DNA from: Eucommia ulmoides
Lineage: Eukaryota; Streptophyta; Magnoliopsida; Garryales; Eucommiaceae
Assembly: GCA_016647705.1 (NCBI GenBank)
Contig: CM028332.1
Coordinates: forward strand, 29,455,300-29,519,299
Reading direction: 5' to 3'
DNA length: 64,000 nucleotides
In this document: one piece after another, positions 34,185-44,944 of the stretch
Position numbering within the stretch: the first letter of the stretch is position 1
How the letters are laid out: the number at the start of each line of letters is the position of its first letter
Program-made: the position numbers and the translations under genes
Notes under the pieces: model-generated
Database searches by the model: none
Told to the model about the DNA's origin: nothing
Seen by the model: the letters and a program-made list of their open reading frames with translations, nothing else

Positions 34185-35013
34185 ATTCTTTCCACCTAAA
34201 AGAAATTTTGCCCCGAAATTTACTTACCTTAAACAAATAGATGTGGATATTTACTCCCCATTTTCTTTTCTCATTCCCATGTTGCTTCCTCTACTGTGTG
34301 ACTGCGCTATGCCACTTTCACCAATGGAATGATTTTCATTCGCAATACTTAATTTTTACGGTTTAAAATATGTACTGGCTCTTCAATGTATGACAAGTCT
34401 TCCTCAATTAGATTGGCTGAGAAGTCAACACATGTAAAGGGTCTGACACATATTTTCTAAGCATCGAAAGTGAAAGACATTGTGCAATTTAGATAATTCT
34501 GGCGATAGAGCTCTTTGATAGGACACTATATCAACCCTTTCTAGAATCTCGTACACCCAATGTACCTAGGACTTAGTTTTTCCTTCTTCCCAAATCTCAT
34601 TATGCCTTTCCACGGAGATATACGTAAAAATACGTAATCACCCACCTCAAACTCTAACTTACGTCCACACTTGTCCGCATAGCTCTTTTGTCGACTTTGG
34701 GCAATCTTCAGTCTTTCCTAAATTATTTTCATGTTTTCCGCTGTTATCATAGCTATGCGGGCATAATCAATTTTTTTTTCCACAACTTCAGTCTAACAGA
34801 ATGGAGTTCTATATCTTTTTCCATACAACGCTTCATACGATGACATTTTAATTGCTGAATGATGGCCATTGTTATAGGCAAACTCCATCCACGTCAAATA
34901 ATCATCCTAACTAACAGGAAATTCTTGAACGCAACCCCTCAACATATTCTCTAGTGTCTAAATTGTACGCTTTGATTGGCTATCTATTTTAGGGTGAAAA
35001 GTTGTATTGAATC
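34185..35013 (-). pseudogene. Tekay/Del internal region 3, truncated pol C-terminus
   Basis: This matches 17148-17990 and 23971-24800. It has the purine tract next to LTR C, then on the minus strand the chromodomain-like tail and the integrase C-terminal and core pieces, decayed by stops. It ends abruptly near 35013, where plus-strand copia sequence begins. It shows that LTR C is followed by another Tekay copy, not by host DNA, so at least three internal regions were in tandem. Confidence 0.85.
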
Positions 35014-36058
35014 ACAATACAAGATAGTAATGAAAAACACCATATTCAAAATTGAGATATTGCTCTTGAAAAGCAAACTCAGCAGCCTCAAGAGGAAGTT
35101 CCACTAAGGCAATCCACTAGAGAAACGAGAAGTGAGATTCAAGTGATTATATAGTCTTTCTCCAAGAACATGAGTTTGACATAGGGTCAATGGAAGATGA
35201 TCCAATCAACTTCCATCAAGTCAAATAAAGTCATGACTCTCAAAAGTAGATTGATACCATGAATGATAAGATGAAATCTATGAATGATAATGACGTTTGG
35301 GATCTTGTCAAGTTACCAAAAGATGCGAAGCCTATTGGTTGCAAATGGATATTTAAAACCAAAAGGGACTCGAAAGGTAATGTTGAGATATATAAGGCTC
35401 CTCTAGTTGCCAAGGGTTTTATTAAAAAAAGATAATAAAAAAAAAGGCATTGATAATAAAGAGATTTTCTCTCTAGTTTTATTAAAAGACTCTTTTAGGA
35501 TCACAACGGCACTTGTAGGTTATTCTGATTTAGAGTTACACCAGATGGATGTGAAGACTGTGTTTCTCAATGAAGACATTAATGAAACGGTATATATAGT
35601 GCAACTAGAAAACTTTGTATCAGGCGATCCAAAGTCAACGATTTGCAAGCTAAAGAAATTCATCTATGGTCTCAAACTAGCATCTTGTCAATGGTATCAC
35701 AAATCATTATCTCATATGGTTTTAAGGTAAATCCAGTTGATAATAGTATATACTACAAGTTCAATGGGAGTAAATTTATTTTTCTTGTGCTTAAATTCAT
35801 TTTTCTTGTGCTATATGTCGATGACATACTGATGGCTAGCAATAATATAGGCTTATAGCACGAAACCAAGAGATTTCTAACTAAGAACTTTAAAATGAAA
35901 GATTTTGGGGACGCCTCTTTTGTATTAGGAATAAAGATACATCGAGATCGCTCTCGGCTATATCGAAAAAGCGTTTGCTTTGATTTGACATCAAATATTA
36001 TGCAGTAGGAGATACTCCAGTCACTAAAAGTGACAAGTTTAATCTCACTCAATGCCCT
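35014..36058 (+). pseudogene. Copia reverse transcriptase fragment
   Basis: A plus-strand copia piece that runs from the integrase-RT linker (Arg/Ser-rich near 35100) into RT. Recognisable motifs are IGCKWIFKTKRDSKGNVE (35335-35390), LHQMDVKTVFLNEDI (35538-35580), CKLKKFIYGLK (35645-35680) and YVDDILMASNN (35814-35850), the intact catalytic Asp pair. An insertion of A-rich sequence near 35420-35445 breaks the frame (LVAKGF is followed by stops), and a 21-base segment near 35775-35810 is duplicated. The fragment ends at about 36058 within the region after RT (GDTPVTKSDKFNL). Integrase, RNase H and both LTRs are missing. Confidence 0.85.
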
Positions 36059-37020
36059 AACAACAATGTCTGTCGGTTCTTCGATCATTGTCAATGCCAA
36101 AGAGGGTTCAGATCGTACCTCCACTACTGTTACCAAATCTATTACAAATATGGCTTCACTCCTCCATCATATTTTCTATAAAAATGGTATAGATCATTTA
36201 CCTGCTCTCTTACTTACTATAGGTAACTGTTCTTGGTTCTTTGATTCTACCTACTATAATCATATGACATCTAATGATGATTTTCAAATAAACTCTCTAC
36301 TATGAATACCCCTAGTATTCATACCGCTGATGATTTTCAAATGCGTGTTACTCATACCGGTCAGGTTTCTATTTCTCATCTTTCTATTCCTGAGACGTAT
36401 TTGATTCTGAAACTCACCTTAAATCTCTTGTCTGTTAGGCAACTTTGTGGATTGAGATTTGAAGTCATATTTTCTAATACTGGTTGTCGTGTGCAAAATC
36501 CTCAGACAGGAGAACCCTTAGGACTGGTCGTAAAGTTGGATGTCTATTTGACTCAACAATTTGCACCTTCCATCTCAAACTCCACGACCACCAAATCCAC
36601 ATATCCCTTCATCAATCTGTGCAACCTCACCACCACCAATAGTATCCTCCTCCTCATCATCATCATCGTCATTATTCCCACAATTACTATTGTTGCTATT
36701 GCCATCCCATATTTGACACTCTTGGTTAGGCCACACTTCATCTAGCTGACTCAAATTGCTTATCTCTAGCAATCAGTTAGGTTCAGTTCAGCATAAGTCC
36801 TTCTAATATATCCATTGCCAACTTGAAAAACAACCATCCCTACCTTTTAAAGTGAGTCAGTTTATTTCTCTTGCACCCTTTGATCCAATTCATTCTAATG
36901 TTTGGGGGCCTTCTCCTCATGCCTCGATGGGTGGTCGTCGTTACTTTGTTGTCTTTGTGGACGACTACTCTCGATATACATAGTTTTTTCTTACGAAACA
37001 TCAATCTGAACTATTCCAAC
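36059..37020 (+). pseudogene. Copia gag-protease and integrase N-terminal fragment
   Basis: A different copia family starts abruptly here. The frame at 36060-36305 ends the gag linker and enters protease: CSWFFDSTYYNHMTSND carries the catalytic Asp of the DSG/DSA position. The next frame (36302-36560) has LKLTLNLLSVRQLCGL and CRVQNPQTGEPLG, typical post-active-site protease motifs. After a Thr/Asn/Ile-rich low-complexity stretch (36570-36720), integrase resumes at 36840-37020 with FDPIHSNVWGPSPH-like and FVVFVDDYSRYT motifs, then stops at 37020. The same family continues on the opposite strand from about 39770 downward. Confidence 0.8.
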
Positions 37021-37216
37021 TATATATTCTAAAATAACATGAATAATATATTGGGAAGTAGGAAGTTGGGAGAACATGCACAATATATTGATATTCAAGA
37101 AAATCGTATGTATTACAATGATATACAATATGTATTTATAAGAGAAGTGGAGAATCCTACGGTTAAGGTTTTGACCTAATGGGACAAGTGGGCCAAGCCC
37201 ATATATTACATTAACA
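37021..37216 (-). repeat. Short copia LTR (3') of the minus-strand fragment
   Basis: On the minus strand a polypurine tract (GAAGGGGGA, about 37217-37225) is followed by TGTTAATGTAATATATGGGC, a standard copia LTR start. About 190 bases of AT-rich sequence follow to 37021, where plus-strand integrase sequence begins. The distal LTR end is not sharp, so the right border is the certain one. Confidence 0.65.
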
Positions 37217-39870
37217 TCCCCCTTCAAACTCAAGACGCTAAATGAGAGGTGAACTTGAGTTTAGAAACCATAGAGTGAAAGCGTCCGGAGTCTTAGTGAA
37301 AATGTCTATTGTCTGATCGTCTGAACTGATGGATTGGAGACAAACTGTATTTTGGAGAATGTGATGATGAATAAAGTGGCAATCAGTCTCAATGTGTTTG
37401 GTACGCTCGTAAAATACATAATTGTGGGTGATCTAAATGACACTCCTATTGTCACAGTGTAAAATAGTGGCAGTAGGAGAAGAGATTCTCATGTCAGCGA
37501 GGAGCCACCAAAGCCAAAATAATTCTTGAGTTGGATTAGTCATGGCACAATAATCAGCTTTAGTACTGAACGAACAACCACAGTTTGTTTCTTACTATGC
37601 CAGGAAATGAGAGAGTTACCCAAAAAGAACTAATAACCAGTGGTTGAACGTTTGTTGGTGGGATCTCCGGCCCAATCGGCATCAGAATAAGCTTGTAAGG
37701 TGGGAGCAGATTAGGCTGAAAAATGAAGTCCATGAAATATGGTACCCTTGACATACCAAAGGATGGGAAGAACAACCAAGTAATGAGTGGTACGAGGAGC
37801 GGATAAGAACTGGCTGACTTGATAAATGGCGTAAGCGATATTTGGACGAGTGACAATGAGGTATACCAGACTTCCAACCAGTTAGCAATATAGAGTGACA
37901 TACTAAATTGTGATCTGTCTAGTGGAGTGAGTCCAATATTCGGCTCGAGATGAGTAATGGCAGTGTTGGAGTCAGTAATGCCAGCCTTGGAAAGAAGATC
38001 TAAGGCATATTTTGCCTCAGAGATAAAATATCCATCTGAACTGGATGAGACTTCGAGACCAAAAAAATAAGTGAGCACGCCAAGATCTTTCATCTTGAAT
38101 TATTCGTTGAGAAACTGTTTGAGTTCAAAGATACCGAATAGATCAACCCCAATAATAAGAATGTCATTCACGTATAACAAAAGAAGAATAATACCATTGT
38201 CAGTGTGGTGAATAAACAGGGTTGAATTATGAGCACTGGATGTGAACTCAAACAGATAAATGGTAGTGTTGAATTTTGCGAACCAGGCACGTGGAGATTT
38301 TTTCAAACCATATAAGGCACGGCGAAGGCAATAAACTTTATTTCGAGGGGCAATTAGGGAAAGAGGAGTATGCATATAAAGTTCCTCAAGAAGATTGCCA
38401 TTGATAAATTCATTTTTGATATCTATCTAAAAGAGAGTCCATTTTCAAATGGCAATGACAGAAAGAAGAGTACGGATAAATGTGAGCCTCGCTACTTGAG
38501 CAAATGTCTTTTCATAGTCAATTTCATATTCCTGCGCAAATCGCTTGACAACAAGTCGGGCATTATATCCTTCAATAGAACCATCAGAAAATGCTTTGAT
38601 CTTAAACACCCATTTACACCTTGAGAGTTTTCCCAGGGAGATGATTGACAATATCCTAGGTGTGAGTTTTGGCGAGGGCCTGTAGTTCTTCGTCTATTAT
38701 TTTCTACCAAAGATGATTAGTACTAGCCTCCTTATAGGATTGAGGCCTATGCATATGAAGTATAGTATAAAAACAATGAAAATCAGAAAGGTAAGGTGGA
38801 GGATAAGTTACCCTGGTAGAGCGGCGGGGGTGATTTGGAGCATGGGTCTCAGAGGCAGTCGGTATAGAATCATCGACCACAAGAGAAGTATCATGCATGG
38901 TCGATGGAGTTGGAGGGGTGAGATCAGCTGATGGTTCTAGAGTGGGTTCAATTACTGGATCTAGGTTGGACTTAGCGTAAGGTGCAAGACTATGCTCAAC
39001 TAGTGGTACTGGAGTGGACTCAATAGTACCTGGAACTATATGCTCAGGAAATAACTCAATAGATGGATCAGTAAAAAATCTGGAGTTGGTGATGGTTGAC
39101 GTGTCAAATGACCATAAGGAAGAAAACATTTCATATTCCCAAAAAATGACATATCGAGAGATACGACGAGTTTTAGAAATGGGATCTCAGCACTGATACC
39201 CTTTATGCTCAATGCCATATCCAAGAAAATAACACAAGCGAGCCCTTGGTTCCAGTTTGTTGTGTACATGTGGTTTGAGAAGAACAAAATAATCGCAACT
39301 AAAGACTCTAAGTTTAGAGTAATCGGAAGGTTTACCGAAAAGATGCTCAAATGGAGATTGATGTTGGATTGTAGTGGAAGGGATACAGTTCATTGTGTAG
39401 ACGGTTGTGAAGGCAGTATCACCCCAAAAACGCTCAAGACAGGATGAAGAAATGAGAAGAGCATGAAATGTGTCAAGAATATGTCTATGTTTGTATTTGG
39501 CTCGTCCATTTTGTTGGGATGTACTAGGACACGAGCGATGGGGGAGAGTGTCATTTTTGCGAAGTAGGTTAGGAAAGGCACGATCCTTGTATTCCATTGC
39601 ATTATCTGAGCGGAAAATTTTGATATTTCTAGAAAATTAGGTTTGAATCATAGAGGAAAACTCAAAATATATTTGGAATAGTTCGGATCGATGTTTCATA
39701 AAAAACAACCATGTATATCGAGAGTGGTCGTCCACAAAGATAACAAAGTAATGACAAAGAAAAAAAAGGACAAATGTTGCAACCAAACGTATTTTCTTGT
39801 TTTTGTTCTCGTAAATAAAAAAAATAAAAAATAAATTAAGATAATGATCATTACAAAACATGTTTCTATT
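37217..39870 (-). pseudogene. Copia integrase, RT and RNase H fragment
   Basis: On the minus strand, from 39770 downward: integrase core (VIFVDDHSRYTWLFFMKHRSE, then STSQQNGRAKYKHRHILD, 39597-39187), and a Pro/Ser-rich linker (39129-38704). RT follows at 38651-38100, with CKWVFKIK, ARLVVKRFAQEYEIDY and CLRRALYGLKKSPRAW. The RT active site reads YVNDILI instead of YVDD (about 38160-38175), so a catalytic Asp is replaced by Asn. The RNase H region runs from 38093, with MKDLGVLTYFFGLEV, and ends near 37240 with a QTIDIFTK motif. Gag and protease are missing above 39870; they match the plus-strand piece at 36059-37020. Confidence 0.9.
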
Positions 39871-39970
39871 TCCAGAATACTCTAGAACGGAAACTTAATT
39901 CTCATCTCATCCCAATTTATTGGAAGTAGAAACAGAAAAACAGAAACACTAACCAAATGCCACCTTAACT
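39871..39970. repeat. Tourist-like MITE end fragment
   Basis: The sequence ending ACTAACCAAATGCCACCTTA at 39966 resembles the right end of the PIF/Harbinger-like element at 41233 (GGTTACCAAACGGGGCCTTA), with CAGAAACAG and TCCCAATTTATTGG nearby. No matching left terminus is found, so it is a fragment at best. Confidence 0.35.
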
Positions 39971-40504
39971 GTCCAGCTGAACATACCCAACCAAAAATTC
40001 AGCACTTAATTTTATAAAACAAGTCTCAAATATTTTCAAAAGTTATAATTTCCAGCACTTAAAACTTAAGTGTTATCAAACAGGCTTAAATTTGTTATAT
40101 GACATTTCCATAAATTCATTAATTCTCGCAAAGAAGAGCTGAAACATGCAGGAGAGGCCTTTTACCTTTTTTTGCTTTCTTCTATTTCGTATTTTGGGGC
40201 TTTCTGTTCTTGTATTTTTCCTCCCCTCAGTTTCAACCACCAATGGCTTCATCCTAATTTCTTAAAAAAAAAAAATCGACGTCTAGGTTTCGAAGAACCT
40301 TAGAAATTTAAGTAATTACTTACTTTTAATCTGACTGGGATGGAAAGCTGAAGGAAGTGAAGGAGCGCAAAACAAATCATAGGCCAGGAATTTCAATGAA
40401 GTAAGAGCCATTATTTGCAGCTAGTGTCACCCGCAAGGAAACAAAATCAGCCACCTCAAATTCCGGCAAAGTTTCTGGAATCAGACGAAACAACAAGTTT
40501 TTTA
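39971..40504. other. Unassigned AT-rich spacer
   Basis: There is no coding potential and no recognised repeat. The TTA at 40502-40504 is the left target duplication of the MITE that follows. A run of A lies at about 40265-40275. Confidence 0.4.
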
Positions 40505-41233
40505 GGTGGTGTTTGGTAACCGTTTCTGTTTCCATTCCAGCAGTAGGATAGGAATGGAATGGGATGGGATGAGAATTTTGTTTTCTTCTTGGGAGTAGAA
40601 TCGCGTTTGGTAACGATAATGTTTTTTTGTTTTAGGAAGGGAATGTGTTTGGTAACGATTTTATCCTAAAATCTTTTTTTTTTTTTTTTTTTTCTTCTTT
40701 CTGTTTTGGCGTGACGGCGGTGGCGCCGTCACCGGCCGGCCGGCGGTCTGGCGGTGGCTCCGGCGACGACTGGCCGGCGGTGGCTCCGGCGCCGGCGACG
40801 ACTGGCCGGTGGTGGCTCCGGCCGGCGACGACCTGCCAGAGACGACCGGACGGCGGTGGCGCTGGCACCGGCGACGCAGGCCGGAAGGCATTGGCGCCAT
40901 CGCCGGCGACGGCGGGTGGGTGACAGTGGGCGGAGACCGGATGTGGCCGAAAATTTTCGGCCGGACGGTGATCGGCGACGATCACCGGAGATGACCGACG
41001 GCGGCAGAAGGCAGTGGTCGGCCGGCGGATAAACAGTGACCATGTGTTTTGGGAATGGAATGGGAATAATGAGAAACAACTTTTTTTGGTTTCTCATTTC
41101 TTAAGAAAAAAGTGGGCACAATTCTCAAATAGGAATAAAATGGAAACGGAAACAAAAATTATCAAACGCTATTCCCAAAAATCTGAAAATGGAATGGGAA
41201 TTTCTGGAATGGAAATGGTTACCAAACGGGGCC
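40505..41233. mobile_element. PIF/Harbinger-like MITE with GC-rich core
   Basis: 729 bp bounded by TTA on both sides (40502-40504 and 41234-41236), the duplication used by PIF/Harbinger elements. The terminal inverted repeats read GGTGGTGTTTGGTAACC (left) and GGCCCCGTTTGGTAACC (right, reversed), followed on both sides by a TTTCCATTCCAG block. The interior has a T-run (about 40672-40693) and a core at 40710-41030 that is extremely GC-rich, repeating units like CGGCGACGACTGGCCGGC. No transposase is encoded. The long Arg/Pro/Ala open frames in the core, on both strands, are effects of composition. Confidence 0.85.
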
Positions 41234-41397
41234 TTAATGTCTTAGGTAGTCATAAAAACATGTTTCAATGTATAATGAGCTGAGAAAACGTGAATTAGTT
41301 CGTTCAGTGTTCTTTTAGGCATTTTAACAAACAGGACGTCGAGACGTTAAGAGAAAGAGAAAGAGAGAGAGAGAGAGATTGTGGCTCTAACGTTGCG
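41234..41397. other. Spacer between MITE and MADS fragment
   Basis: A (GA)n tract at about 41350-41378 precedes the MADS-like sequence. It corresponds in inverse orientation to the (CT)n at 43748-43765. Confidence 0.5.
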
Positions 41398-41613
41398 AGC
41401 GATGATGCTTCCGAGATCCAAAGGTGTTTTGATGACGGACGTCGACCTTTGCCTCGTAGGTGGGAGAGGGAGCCAGATGGGGTGACGGAGAATAAGGTGT
41501 TTTGGTGGAGCGAATCAGTAGATGAGATGGGGTTGGAGGAGTTGGAAAAGTACTTGGCTTTGATCGAGGAGTTGAAACAGAAGGTGGAGATAAGGGTTGC
41601 GGCTGAAAATTAA
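41398..41613 (+). pseudogene. Type I MADS-box gene 3' fragment (M-alpha/AGL62-like), copy 1
   Basis: An open frame of 71 codons ends at TAA 41611-41613. It contains CFDDGRRPLPRRWE, then NKVFWWSESVDEMGLEELEK and a helical EELKQKVEIRV end. The FWW-x-x-V/I-D/E-x-M/L-x-L-E-E-L-E pattern followed by a short helix matches the C-terminal region of plant type I (M-alpha, AGL62-like) MADS proteins, which act in female gametophyte and endosperm development. The DNA-binding MADS domain is absent, so this is a fragment. Two further copies in inverse orientation (43490 and 59800) sit inside the same dispersed repeat, which suggests capture of gene sequence by a mobile repeat. The family assignment is from motif memory and should be searched. 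Confidence 0.6.
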
Positions 41614-42530
41614 GAGAGAGAGAGCGAGAGAGAAAGAGTGAGAGAGAGGTCGGCTGAAAAATGAAAAGAAATATTAGTGTTTTTAATTATATATTTGAAA
41701 TTCCCAGGTCTATTTAATTTATTTTAAAATAAACCCTCTAACGGTTAGTTTTCTCAAGTTATTATATTAAAATGTACCTATAGACCCCATATATTAATAC
41801 CATTTAATCCTTGTCAATATGATTTTTAAAATATTCAATTTAGTCCCCAAATTATTTCTCAAACACAAATAGAATAGATAGGAAGTATTAAATGCACTTA
41901 ATTGTTTTATGTATCATATCTATAGGGATATCTAAATAAGTGTATTATATCATTAATATATCCAAATCCCTACAATATCTCACTCAGATATCTGAAAAAC
42001 GACTAGTTAACGGTTAGTTTTTTAGTAGGTCCTCGAAATCCTCAAACCTGTAACAGCACAGTCGGTTCAACGACCTCTGTCCATCGGTCGACCGATCGAT
42101 ACAGAAAGTTTTCATTTCGACCATCGATTGACCGATCTTCCCTGGTCCGGTTGACCGATCGATTTACAAACAACCTTTTTCCTGCCATTGCCCATCGGTT
42201 AACCGAACCCTTATGGTCGGTTGACCAATTACTGTTGGAATACATTTTCTCAAATTATTTCAACTCCAAAACTTTGACGTTTTAAACTTTTTAACCAATT
42301 TTTTTTCTCGGTTAACTTAATTGACACTAATATTTAATTTTGAACATTGATCTTGCTTAAGTCAATTTTTCTTTTTCAATTTCACGTTGGAGAAAATATT
42401 TGAACTTAATTAGGACCTTAATTAGCATTGAAAATTAAACTCATATCTTTAGATTTTGAGAAAGGTTTTAAGAGCCTTATCAAATCTTAGGGATCAGATT
42501 TTCGACATCGAATGTTGAGAGAGAGCAAAA
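41614..42530 (+). repeat. Diverged Sirevirus-like LTR fragment with W-box motifs
   Basis: From about 41670 to 42500 the sequence follows the second half of the LTR at 14075-16549. It has the TATAGACCCCATATAT segment, then a decayed middle, then TTGACCGATC and GGTTGACCAATT near 42130-42230. At least three TTGACC motifs remain. It starts and ends within other repeats and has no target duplication. Confidence 0.55.
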
Positions 42531-43489
42531 ACTCACTAGTGCAGCAAAAACGTGACCAATGACTTTCCGTATTCAGAGGCTTCTCATGTTAAGTTCGACA
42601 ACCAAGAACAACCTTCAGGCAACAAACAACAATATTATGGTGATCCATGGTGACCAAAGGCAATCTTACATAGTTTGAGAAGCAGAAGGACAAGTGTGTC
42701 TTTGAGAGATATTGAAAGGATTTACTAAATTTCTTAGTTTCTATACTTAGACCTTGAATACTTGCCGTTAAAAATATTTTTTTTACATTTTAAATTAAAC
42801 TTGTAACAGTTTTCAATAATTATTGGTTAAAATATGAAGGTAAAATTAAAATTGAAGAGTAATAGTAATTTTTATTAATACTAAAGTTAATTTAATAATT
42901 TTCTTAAATTATTCCTTAAGATATAAAGACAAAACTTAAATTGAGGAGTAAAAATAATTTTAATTAATACTAAATTTACTTTTAGTAATTTTCAAAAATT
43001 ATTCGTTTAAATATGAAGTCAAAACTAAAATTAAAGAGTAAACATATTTTCCAATAATATTAAAATTGAAGAGTAATTTACAAAAATCATTCCTTAAAAT
43101 ATAGAGACAAAATTAAAATTGAAGAGTAAAAATAATTTCTACTATTAATAATTTTAATTGGAGGAAATTAATTTAAGGAAAACTTATTTTTAAAATATTT
43201 AATGGAATAGATTATACGAGTAGATTAAATATGTGGTTATTTATAGAATGGATTTATATATATAGATTAAATGTATAATATATTTTCTCTTCTTAATTAA
43301 GTATAAGATATAGAGGTATTTATTGTTTAACCTTTATTTAAGAGTTAATGAAGAAATTAAACCAAACGAATGGTTAGGTTGTTTGTTTGTCCAATCCATA
43401 CAAGTAATTTATGTTTTAAGTCTTGACAGTTAAAAAAGAATAATAGATGGAATATATAATGAAAAAACACTAACATTTCGTTTCATTTT
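42531..43489 (+). repeat. Dispersed repeat block, AT-rich linker (copy 1)
   Basis: Aligns with 58890-59770, for example GAGTTCGACAACCAAGAACA against AAGTTCGACAACCAAGAACA and CTTAGACCTTGAATACTTGCC in both. It contains repeated TTAAAATTGAAGAGTAA motifs (four near 42850-43130), an internal short tandem repeat. It has no coding potential. Confidence 0.7.
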
Positions 43490-43740
43490 TCAGCCAACCT
43501 CTCTATCTATCTCGATTTTCATTCGCAACCCTCATCTCCACCTTCTTTTTCAACTTTTCCATCAAATCCAAGTGCTTTTCTAACTCCTCACCCCATCTCG
43601 TCTACCGGTTTGCTCCACCAAAATTCCATATTCTCTATCACCCTATTCGGCTACCTCTCCCACCCGTGAGGTAAAGGTCGACGACGACGGCGGTGCTAGA
43701 AACTTTGGTTCCCAGAAGTATCGACACTCACGACGTTAGA
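43490..43740 (-). pseudogene. Type I MADS-box fragment, copy 2 (inverse orientation)
   Basis: The minus-strand sequence is collinear with 41398-41613. It keeps NMEFWWSKPVDEMG, then a one-base frameshift, then EELEKHLDLMEKLKKKVEMR. Several stops lie upstream. Together with copy 1 it forms an inverted pair spaced by about 1.9 kb, and both are flanked by GA/CT tracts. Confidence 0.6.
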
Positions 43741-43799
43741 GCCACGATCTCTCTCTCTCTCTCAACGTCTTGATGTTTGTATCCACGTTGTTTGTTTTT

Positions 43800-44935
43800 G
43801 TAGTCGTCGGACAAGACAACGAAGATGACAATATGTTCTTCTAGATTTGGTTTTATTTTTGTCGATTTTATTTTCTAGTTTCCCAGATCTGTTTCCAGAT
43901 TCGATTTTTTATTTTTCCAGATTTGTTCAGCGATTTGATTTTTGTCGATGGTTGTTCTGGGTTGTTCTTGATTTGATTTCACTGATTGTTATTCTTGGAA
44001 TTTTGTTTGTGTTTAGATTTAGAAAGGACGCGATGTGTTAAGAACTGGATTTGATCTCGTTTCGATTGACATCATGATTGGTTCCATCAAATTCCAATCT
44101 GCCTTCGCTAACTTGATTTCGCCGATTTGATTTTTCCGTCGTCCTCTTTCTCTCTCTCTCTCTCTCTCTCTCAATCACAAGCGTCCCATCATTTTCAGAT
44201 TTGTAAATGTTTATATGAATTTTTCATGATTTTTGTGGTTTTTTTTTTTGTGAATGTTTATATCAGATTGTGGTTTGGTAAATATTCACACTAATTTGTT
44301 TTTATTGAGATTAGGATTTTTTTCAATATTCTTTTAGTTGTTCTCAAATACTAAGTGCACATTCATACAAAAATGTATATTCATAACTATTTTTTGATTA
44401 AATGAGCAAAGTATTGAGTGAACATTGAGAGGAATATTATTCTGAATTATTGAATGGAATATTGAGTGAACATTGAATAAAATATTATTCCCAAATTTTT
44501 AGTAAAATATTAAGTGAACATTCACACAGAAGTAGAGATTTACAACAACACAATTAGCCCCGTTAACATTTATTAAATGTTAAAAATAACAAAATATATT
44601 AAACATTTTATAGTGAATGAATGTTTATGTGTTGTTATATCTCACAAAATGGCATTTTATGTAAATTAGGAGAAAATGATGATCAAAGATCAGGGACTAT
44701 TTTCTAAAAAATCTTCGATGGCTAAAAAATTAATTAAAGTAGTAGAAGGTCTATTTAATAGTTTCTATATCTTTAGAGGGCTAAATAATAAAATTTCTAA
44801 ATTTCTAAATATATATTTTATATTTATGTTATATTTTAGTTTAATCTACACTGTCCTTTGTCTACTAAGGCACCAGACGGATGAAAAATGTCTAAGTTTC
44901 TTATGTCCTTGCTTGAAGGCACAGTTGTTTAAAAA
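43800..44935 (+). repeat. Dispersed repeat family R, unit 1
   Basis: A 1.1-kb unit beginning near TTCTTCTAGATTTGGTTTT. It has several GAACATTCAC motifs (about 44420-44530), a TGGCATTTTATGTAAATTAG end segment, and a 3' part ACTAAATAATAAAATTTC. It aligns with the units at 46490, 60060 and 61330. No transposase or terminal inverted repeat is recognised. Confidence 0.7.
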
Positions 44936-44944
44936 AAAAAATTG

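Noticed and set aside
36302-36745. Single 147-codon protein
   Set aside because: The first half is copia protease sequence. The second half is a Thr/Ile-rich low-complexity read-through of decayed sequence, so it is not a separate gene.
39637-39861. Methionine start of the minus-strand integrase frame at 39861
   Set aside because: The first 35 or so codons come from AT-rich sequence with no integrase similarity. The homologous part begins near 39770, so the ATG is accidental.
40632-41097. Overlapping Arg/Pro/Ala-rich open frames on both strands
   Set aside because: They come from the GC-rich core of a MITE, where stop codons are rare. All frames are open and none has a domain.
43847-44041. 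Short hydrophobic open frame, possible membrane peptide
   Set aside because: T-rich repeat sequence gives Phe/Leu/Ile codons by composition. The homologous units at 46.5 and 60.1 kb do not keep the frame.
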